DNA of 23,358 nt from Botryllus schlosseri. Taxonomy: Eukaryota; Chordata; Ascidiacea; Stolidobranchia; Styelidae. Every line of letters begins with the position of its first letter. Position 1 is the first letter of the stretch. Of the stretch, positions 8,894-17,800 are shown one piece after another. The stretch covers positions 1-23,358 of the forward strand of contig ATSW01013114.1 of assembly GCA_000444245.1 (NCBI GenBank), given 5' to 3'. Position numbers and translations under genes: made by a program. Below the pieces are notes generated by a model, which ran no database searches, was not told the origin of the DNA, and saw nothing but the letters and a program-made list of their open reading frames with translations.

Positions 8894-11800
8894 GTAGGTC
8901 TCGCGTTTCTGCTCTATAAAATGAAAGATTTAAGATAGGCCCAGCGTACTGTGTTAGTCAATCAAGAAAAGTTATGTATGATTGCATTTATTCTTTGCAT
9001 GAAATTCTATAGAGAGAAAGAAAATTTTAGGCACTTCTTCATTATTCATCATTGCAAAAAAAAAACTTCTTTCGTACTGAGGGAGTGGTTTGTCATCAAG
9101 TTGATTGAATAAGTATTCATGAAATATTTATTTTCCTACCATAGCTGTTAATAACGTACCAGGGTCGTACACAGGGCTCCGAGTCACGGATCCGTTTTAC
9201 TTTAATAGTGTTGACCCAAGTCAAGTCGAGTCATTTTCAATTCGCCACTGGGCACTGACTGAGTCAAGTCGGGGAGCAGAGGGTCGAGTCCGAGTCATAG
9301 TGTTGAGACGCGAGTTCAAGTCATTGTGTCTGCTGTTCAGTTTCGAGTTTAAGTCATGTTCAATCCATTTTTGAACAATTTTCTCCACGTGATATTGAAT
9401 GCTTCGCATTCATAAATATGCCCACTAATTTTCCTTGTTTTTAACAGTTGATGGCCCTATTTTTTCTGTTTTTCAAGTGGGCCTACCAGTTCTGATAAAC
9501 AAAATACCAATAATGTGATAACATTACTAGCCTATTCTTTGAAGTTACAATAAAATGCAGCTTGTCTTAGCCGTCAGAGTCTCCACTCTCCAGTCTTGTG
9601 ACTTGGTCGAGTCCTGCGCAATGACGCGAGTTAAAGTCCAGTAAATACACAAATTGACTCAAGCCGAGTTGAGTCATTTTCAGTATTTATGTGACTCGAG
9701 TCAAGTCGAGTCACTCAAAAATCGCGATTCAAGTCACTACAATTTACAACCCTACTGAACAGTGATGATTTTCATAGAATATGACAGATATAGTGTACCC
9801 CAGCGGATAAAGGGGGGAGGAAAAACAAATAACTTTGATCCAAATTACCTAATATAGATTATATATCCTGCAAAATGCTATGATGCACAATAATAATCTC
9901 TGAGAAGGCTTAATAATGACATTGCCACTGCAATGCGTGTAGCCTACTGCAGTGTTTTGTATGGAAAAAAGAGGGGAAATATGATCAATCCAAATTACCC
10001 AATATTTTAGTATGATGCACTCAAATACCCCACCTACTCAAGTTCCCCAATGATTAGGTTACCTATGGTAGATTATATATCATACAAAACGCAATAGCGT
10101 GTAATAATAATCATTGAGAAGGCTAAATAATCACATTGTAGGCTAAATATTTAGCACTGAATTGAATATAGCATCTGGTTGATCTTGACTCCATGTCTCA
10201 CAGGTGGATAAAACATCAAAACGACATGGCGGAGAAATTGTGGCCAACGTGTTGAAAGAACACGGAACTCAATTTTTGTTTACATTGGTTGGCGGCCATA
10301 TTTCACCGATTCTTGTTGCTGCTGAGAAAATTGGTATTCGAGTTGTCGATACGCGACACGAAGTGACTGCTGTCTTTGCCGCAGATGCCGTAGCCAGGCT
10401 CTCAGGTTGGATCTCGTTGCATTTCTGCATTTATTGGTACGGTAGCCAATTTTCAATTACTTTACCTTGGACAGACTTGTACAAACTAACAATCTAGTCT
10501 TTTAAATACTATTTTTTCAAGTACCGGTAGTTCTAGTACTACCGTAGTTCCAGTTGAAAATTTTGAAAGTAAATAGTTCTAGTTGTAGTTCTATACTTGT
10601 GGATTTTGGAAAGCGATTAGTTCTAGTTCTAGTTCTACTTCTTTGAAAAGCAAGTAGTTCTAGTTGAGTATTATACAAACCACGGTAAGTAGTTCGACTT
10701 TTAGTTCTAGTTGCGGATTTTGAAAAGTGAGTAGTTCTAGTTCTAGTTGCGCACTGTTGTGTGATGTTCTTGCAGCTATTGCTAGCTCAGAGTCATCACT
10801 AATAACAGTCGTGTAGCCATGAGGTGGGTTTGTTTCAGTATCAATATATTGTTCAATTGTATAGTGAAGTTATGTACCTCCAAGTGTCTGTTATATGGTT
10901 TCTGTGCTTGAAAACATTAATGTTTGAATGATTAATGAGTGCTAGCATCATAAACCAAGGCTTATTATATTTATCAATGTTTGCTGCGCAACATGTGGTG
11001 TAATATTGTTTGCTGTTCTAACCAGTGTTACGCAGATGTTGAAATTAACAAACTCTATTGAAAAATTGTCTCGTTGCCGCAAGATAGAAGCCGAAGCTTT
11101 GTTCTGTAGCCTATATCTACATATGGTTTTCCTATGGTATTTGTGTGGCGCATTTTTGCAACATTATCTTAGTCTTTATTCTATGTTTTTAAACAATGAT
11201 CAGAGGCGACACTGAATAGCTAAATTTATTGTTATTAAAACCCGACCGACTTCTGATTTTGAGCCGAAACTGGTAAAACCAAGAACTAGAACCTTACCGA
11301 TAACCCTGATATGTTCAGCTGATGTTCCAAAGATACTGCGTTATTAAATGAAATTCCAATAAAACCTCGAATATTACTGGCTACCCCATGTCATTGTTGG
11401 GATGCCTAAAAATACTATTTACTACAAATTTGGCTCAATTCCAACCCGTAGAAGCAAAGTTATTGGAGTAAAAATTTTGGATTTGAAAAAATAGCATTTA
11501 CTTTGGGTAGTTCTATAATAACAATTAATAGGAGCCAAATTTGGTGTGCAGCATTTTTAGGCAGCTCAGCAATTGTAGCCTACCAAGTAGCCAGTAAAGC
11601 TCGACGAAAAAGTTGATTTTGAACAGCCCTACTGAATATGTCTGACAATGCTGCTCCACGTAACTCCGTTGGTTTCTCTCTTTCAGGTCGAATTGGAGTA
11701 GCCGCGGTGACGGCCGGCCCGGGACTCACCAATACCGTTACCGCAGTTAAAAATGCGCAAATGGCAGAATCTCCGATACTTCTCATAGGAGGGGCCGCAC

Positions 11801-14800
11801 CGACTCTGTTGAAAGGTGAAACCTCTTTGGTTGCGTAGTAGAAAGTAGCCTATAAGGTTAAAATGAGATCTCTTGGAGGTAGTCAGTAACAAAGTATTTC
11901 AACTTTTTTGGAATAACCTACTCACTTGCACTACTTGCTCAAGTGGTTATGATTTTAGACTATTTCTACTTAACAGTTTGCCAGTAATTCTTACTTACTT
12001 GTAGATTACGACATCTAGGGCGATTTTGACTACTTTAACCACCTCTGGATCTCATTGCTTTTCATCGATTTGAAGGATCATAATTTATATTCTAGTATGA
12101 ACTATCAGTCAACGTTAGTTAGCTGACGTTCAACTAAACTGCATTTTAGAGTAGTTCTAGTTCTAGTCGATGATTTTGAAAATTGAGTAGTTCTGATTCT
12201 GGTTGTGTATTTTGAAAATGCAGTACTTTGCACAAGCTTTATTCAAGTTACTGATAGGAATTATCATGCATTTCAGGGAGGGGCGCCTTGCAGGATATCG
12301 ACCAAATGTGTTTGTTCAAACCGTTATGCAAATTTACCGCTCGAGTCACGAGAATTCGAGATATCGTGCCAACGGTGAAGCAAGCCATCGCTTGCGCGCA
12401 GTCTGGGACTCCAGGTGAGGTTCGTTGTGAAATGTGGCCCAGGGTATTCATGTCATTGCTAGGGCGGGGCAAAATCAGGTATTCGTTGCACTTTGTGACA
12501 ATGGTGGCCGGTGGGGTTTGATCACGACTACACATATATATCATTTCCACTAATGTCTGTAGCTTTGTAGTACATGTTTTGTTTGCTATCATACGACTAA
12601 TCGAGGTTTCAAAGCTTCCGCAGTGGAAAATACTATCCAAACAAAAATTTTTGTTCGTAAAATTATCTTTTAGCGGTAAGAATAGCTTAGTTTCAGTATT
12701 TGACATGAATCATCACAATTCACAATTATTACTCGAATCAGATTTGACTACTGGAATCATTGTGCCCAGCCCCGGTCATTGCTATGTCAAATTTTCATTG
12801 ACTACCATTGTTGCATTGGTATATTGAATACGTATCACATTTGACAATTTGTATTGAACAGGACCGGTGTTCATTGAATTCCCTATCGACGTTTTATATC
12901 CATACGAGCTGGTGCAAAAAGAGCTTGGAGCTGCTGGTGGTTCTGGTAAGTCGATATCTATGTTATATTGCAAGATTGTACACTAAACATACAGATAGCG
13001 TTATGTAAATCTCATGAAGTATATGCAAAAAAATTTTGCTCAATTTTTTGACAATATGGTTGTCACAAAGTTGTGTAGCCGTTAATTCGTCAAAAATGCT
13101 ACTCTGTCGCACTTCCTACTGGGCTCAGCCACTAGACCAGTGATTCTTTAACGGGATGCACACGAACCCGGGGTTTCGCTGGATGTCAAGACACACACTC
13201 AACTCGTACAGCGAAACTGTTTTGAAGTAAATTTCATTGTCTTCTTGATTTGTGTGAAAATAATTTTTGAAAGGTTTTGTTCTTTTAAAACCAGTTGTTG
13301 TTGGTGCGCAGTAGGGTAGTTCAAAAATTTTTTTGGGAATTCCGGGTAGGTTGGTAGGTTGCTAGAAAAATCGCTGCACGACAAATTTGGCTCGATTCCA
13401 ACTGTTATATGTGAACGTGAACGCACAGGAGTTATTTTTAAAAATTACAATAAAAATTTTCAAATTTGACACTCAACCCCATGAAATTGTTGAGTTGTCT
13501 ACAAAAACGATGCAAAACAAATTTGACGCAATTTCAACCGTAGCAGTGAAGTTATTTGAGTTTTTCGATCATAAGTCTGGGATTACCCACCGTCTAGGCC
13601 AGAGGTTCTCAACCTTTTCTTGACCGTGGCCCATGTTCTGGTTTGAAAATGTTCTGTGGCCCACTTCTTAGTCTAGCTAGGCTATTCTTGCGAATCAAAA
13701 ATTTTCAACTGCAATCACTTCGCTTCTTGAAACTGAGCAAAAATGGTTACACATTGTTCTTTTAGACAACCTAACAACTTCATGGGGATGGCAGTTAAAT
13801 TTGAAAAGTTTTTTTAGAATTTTTTAAAATAAATTCAAAATTTTGAACTCCTGTGCGTTCAGATCTGCCAGTTGGAGTCGAACCAGCGTTTTATAGGCAA
13901 CCAAACAATTTAAACAGTGAATTCCCGGAATGAAAGATAATTTTGGACATCCCTAATGCGCAGTTCTTTTTCTGCACCAATATTCTTCAGTGATGTGTTA
14001 GATGTGTAGGCGGTAGATTTTTTCTGTGGCTCAGCAAAAATGTGAGGTTTGCCGAAGTCTTGCAGATTAGCGTAAGGGTTTGCCAGGCAGTAAAGGTAAA
14101 AACAACTGCCCATAACCAAATAGGACAGGTATGGTGTTTGACAAATGTAACTAAAATATCTTTTGGTCTCCGCCGGTAAATCGTCGATAATATGCTGACC
14201 CTTCGAATGGTCTCACAGATTATGCGAGCTCAGGAATTCTAAGTTTGCATGCTTTGATGATGTTGACATCCTGAGTTCACGTGACGAGGAAATCATATGA
14301 TTGATTTTCGATGACATCAGATATTAGCAAGCCGGTGCTATGACGCTACAAAATAATTCGAAATGAAACAATACCCAGCCCTACATGGCAGTGATAACAG
14401 GCTGGCATGTTTAAATGCGATGTGAACTATTCCTAGTAGGCTGATAGGTTTTTCTAGCAATTTTTTAACCTCTGAGACCCATTGCCTTCAGCATTCGGTG
14501 CGTCATGTCACACTGCTCGCACTGCTCACACTATATTTTTACACTCTACTCTCAAGCTAAATTGTATCTGCAAATGATCTTATTATATTCAATTGAATAG
14601 TAATTATATTCATGTTGAAGTAACCCGAATATTTTCCCATGGTGCTATTTTTTTTTACCCTACATTTATATTTTCGATAGTTAGTCTAAAGTTTTGAGGG
14701 TATAAATGCTCCTGGCCTGGGTGATTTTGTTATATCGAGCCTCCTGTCTAGTGCCTATACCTTGCTTATCTGTATACTGCATTTCACACGATTACGTTTT

Positions 14801-17800
14801 GTTATGCATGTTATCGATTTGCAGTGTTGACTAATAAAACTCTGTAACATGGTATGCGTAGGCTCAATTTTATTTTTTATTCGAAGGTGCCGGTTCGAAA
14901 TCACTTCAGCAACGTGTCGTGCAATGGTACTTGAACAATCATCTGTGCAATCTGTTCGCGGGGGCCTTCGAACCTCGGGACATGACTCCCCTTCCAGTAC
15001 ATTTTCCGAGAGCGAGCCAGGACCAGGTATCCAATGACTTGTACGAAGTATTTGTTCAAAAATATTTCACATTTTCTGAATCAATTTTTAATGGATTTTT
15101 TCCAATCTACTTGTTCGAAAATATTTCGCATCTTCATAATCATTTTGTGATAAATCTTTTCCATGGACTTGTAGACAGTGTTATTACAAAAATTTAATAA
15201 ATTTTCATCATTGACTTGTAAAAAATATTTGTTGAAAAAATATCTCGCATTTTCATAATTATTTTTTCTAAACTTTTTTTCAATATTATTTTTTTATAGA
15301 TACAAAATTGCGTGGAATTGATTAGCCGAGCCAAGAGGCCCGTGTTTGTGTTGGGAAGTCAGTCGACCTTACCGCCTGTTGCTGCTGACGATTTGAGGAC
15401 AGCATTGGAACAGATGCAGATCCCTTGTTTTCTGGGTAATTTTGCTAATGTTTTAGTAGAAGTACATCGTTATTGACCGCCTTGAAAATTACATTTTCAG
15501 GAGGCATGTGTCGAGGCTTGCTCGGGAAAAACTCTCCGATTCACATTCGTCAGAACAGAAAAGGAGCTCTGAAGGTTTGTGGCAGTTTGTGATATGGCTC
15601 AGAACGAGTTTGGTTTCAATTCATTTTTTCAGGATGCAGACGTCGTGATTCTAGCCGGTGCTGTGTGTGACTTCAGACTCGGTTACGGGAGAGTTTTGCC
15701 GCGACGTGGAAAAGTGATCGCGATTAACCGCAACAAGGTGATATACGGTAGTGTGTTATACCTAGCATAGTTTGTTTGGATTGCTGGATTTTTGAGCTAT
15801 CACTACCGAGTGAGATAGTGTAATGGTTATGCGTATGGCTTCTCGAGCGGTAGGTCGTGGGTTCGATCCCCGGCCGGGTCATACCAAAGACTCGAAAATT
15901 GGTATCCGCAGCTATCCTGCTAGGCGCTCAGCAATCACGGATAGCATGGAGGAGAAAAAAAACGGGGGCGCGGACTAGATGACCTCATGGGGCCGTATCG
16001 CAACTCCATCGTCAAAGCATCTCGATGGTGCAGGCGAAAAAGAATATCGTCTCTCTCACCTTCACATAAACAGGCCGATATTCAAAAGACTGGTTTTTGT
16101 TCAGCTTTTTCAAATTCGATTATAATTTACGAGTATGGCTGCTACATAGATTTTCAAAACTAGGTTGGAATAGAATTACTGAATACACAAATCATGGTTG
16201 AAATTCCAAATTAAAAATAAATACAACAAAAATCGAGTTGGTTACATATCAAAACAGAGTTTTCTCTCATAAGCATGAGGGTAGCAAAGGTCTGTTCACC
16301 GAGTTTAACTCGTTTTACACTATGCAGCTCTCCTGTAGCAGGCAAACCAGAAATGGGATGAGAATTGAGACGAGAGCATGGAAATACTTCATCAATTATT
16401 TGATTAGAATTAACCACCGCCATTTTGCTTTAATTACTCTAATTTGACAACTAGAATGGTAGAGTTGTCCAAGTCTTGAGTGACGCTCTGGTGCTTGTAA
16501 CTGTGCCTGCTGTACTGCAATACTGGTGTTGTATTGTCAATTTAACTTGTCTTGTTTCAGGATCAACTGTACAAGAACTCCGACATGTTCTGGCGTCCGA
16601 CTTTGGCCATTCAAGCCGACCCAGCGAGCACCATACTCGCCATTGCTCAGCGACTCACCAAAGGTTATTCCTGCCCGGCGGATTGGCCAGAAAAACTCAA
16701 AAAAGGTACTCGTTGAGTAGGGTTGTTCCAAAATAAGTTTTTTAATATTCAATATCGAGCTCAAGTCAGGTTCGACTCGCTTCTGTGAAACTCTTGGGCT
16801 TTATCGATGCCTTCATGACATACTCATTTTCCTCGTTCTAAACCAGTTTATTCAATCAGGTAAAAGTTTCTGGGCTTACTTTTCTATTGTTGGTTCTGAT
16901 ACCCGAGACTTGAAGAAGTCATATAGAATATGTCGAGTTATATGTGCAATGACTTGAGTACAAGTCGAGTCAAATTGTCGAGTCTGCAAAATATTGTGGC
17001 TTGAGTCATGACTTGAGTCATTACAACCCTGGCAAATACTATTTTCAAAATCTCAATTTGGGATTTTCATATTAATGAGCGAAGCTCTCAATCAGGTGAC
17101 GAAGAGAAAGAATCGGCCAACGAGAAAAAAGCGGAAGATCCCACCGACGTACATTTGAATCCTCTCAAGGTTCTTCACAACTTGGACCAAGTTTTAAACG
17201 ACACAGCATTCTTGTGGCCGATGGAGGAGACTTTGTCGGCTCTGCAGCTTACATCGTCAGGCCAAGAGGACCGCTCAGGTCTCATCTCGTTACTATAGCT
17301 CAGTGGCTCTCCACCACGGTTCCCTGAGCCAGTCTCGGCGGTACCGCTATAGGAGTGGCTAGCAAACATCCATTTTTTCTTGCTTGAAAGTCGCCAATGC
17401 TAGAAAGTTCCAACGTTGCTTCTACTCAAGTAGCAACCATGATTACTTTGACCATCCCTGTCCTGTTGCAGATGGCTCGACCCGGGGGCGTTTGGTACTC
17501 TTGGCGTCGGTGGCGGGTTCGCTTTAGGTGCAAAGCTGGTTCGGCCCGAATCTGAAGTTTGGATTGTATATGGAGACGGCTCGTTGGGATACAGTGTTGC
17601 TGAGTTTGATACTTTCGCGAGACATAAGGTGCGGATCTTCACTACGGTTGGGCACAATGATTCGAGTACTCAAATCTGAATCGAGTATTAATTCTAACGA
17701 GTTGAGTAATGAGAGATGATTTTCGAGTACTGAAAATATACGCTCCTCGCCATCAAGAGTTGGTTTATCAACGAGAATTATAGTTTCGATACTCTTTTCT

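Larger units (their letters stand above)
8894..10203 (+). other. ILVBL intron 1 (1310 bp)
   Basis: This intron holds a gagtc-rich repeat at about 9164-9755 and a degenerate direct duplication around 9811-9935 and 9970-10150. I see no gene. The minus-strand frame at 9221-9409 is a translation of the gagtc repeat. Confidence 0.8.
10406..11686 (+). other. ILVBL intron 2 (1281 bp)
   Basis: This intron holds the tagttctag repeat at 10505-10790 and a partial GRGCTGTTC-family MITE at about 11320-11629. The frame at 11006-11215 has no domain and I regard it as non-coding. Confidence 0.8.
12946..14886 (+). other. ILVBL intron 5 (1941 bp)
   Basis: The longest ILVBL intron contains a GRGCTGTTC-family MITE (13314-13953) with a nested hAT end. 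It also has another hAT-like end near 13138-13185 (CAGTGATTCTTTAAC, then GAACCCGGGGTTTCGC). The remaining sequence, including the minus-strand frame at 13910-14119, shows no recognisable gene. Confidence 0.75.
15738..16560 (+). other. ILVBL intron 9 (823 bp)
   Basis: This intron contains the tRNA-derived SINE at 15803-16080 and the second copy of the attagaatt-type repeat at 16140-16465. I see no gene. Confidence 0.8.

Noticed and set aside
11006-11215. 69-codon plus-strand frame in ILVBL intron 2
   Set aside because: It does not join in phase with either flanking exon, has no family match, and the known protein runs straight from exon 2 to exon 3.
12248-12706. 152-codon minus-strand frame
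   Set aside because: It lies antisense to ILVBL exon 4, whose plus-strand protein matches the family closely. No domain is seen in the antisense product.
13910-14119. 69-codon minus-strand frame next to the intron 5 MITE
   Set aside because: It looks protein-like in composition, but I recognise no family. It runs into the MITE and has no neighbouring exon.
15803-15880. Functional tRNA gene
   Set aside because: The B box is perfect but the acceptor and anticodon stems pair poorly and a SINE body follows directly.
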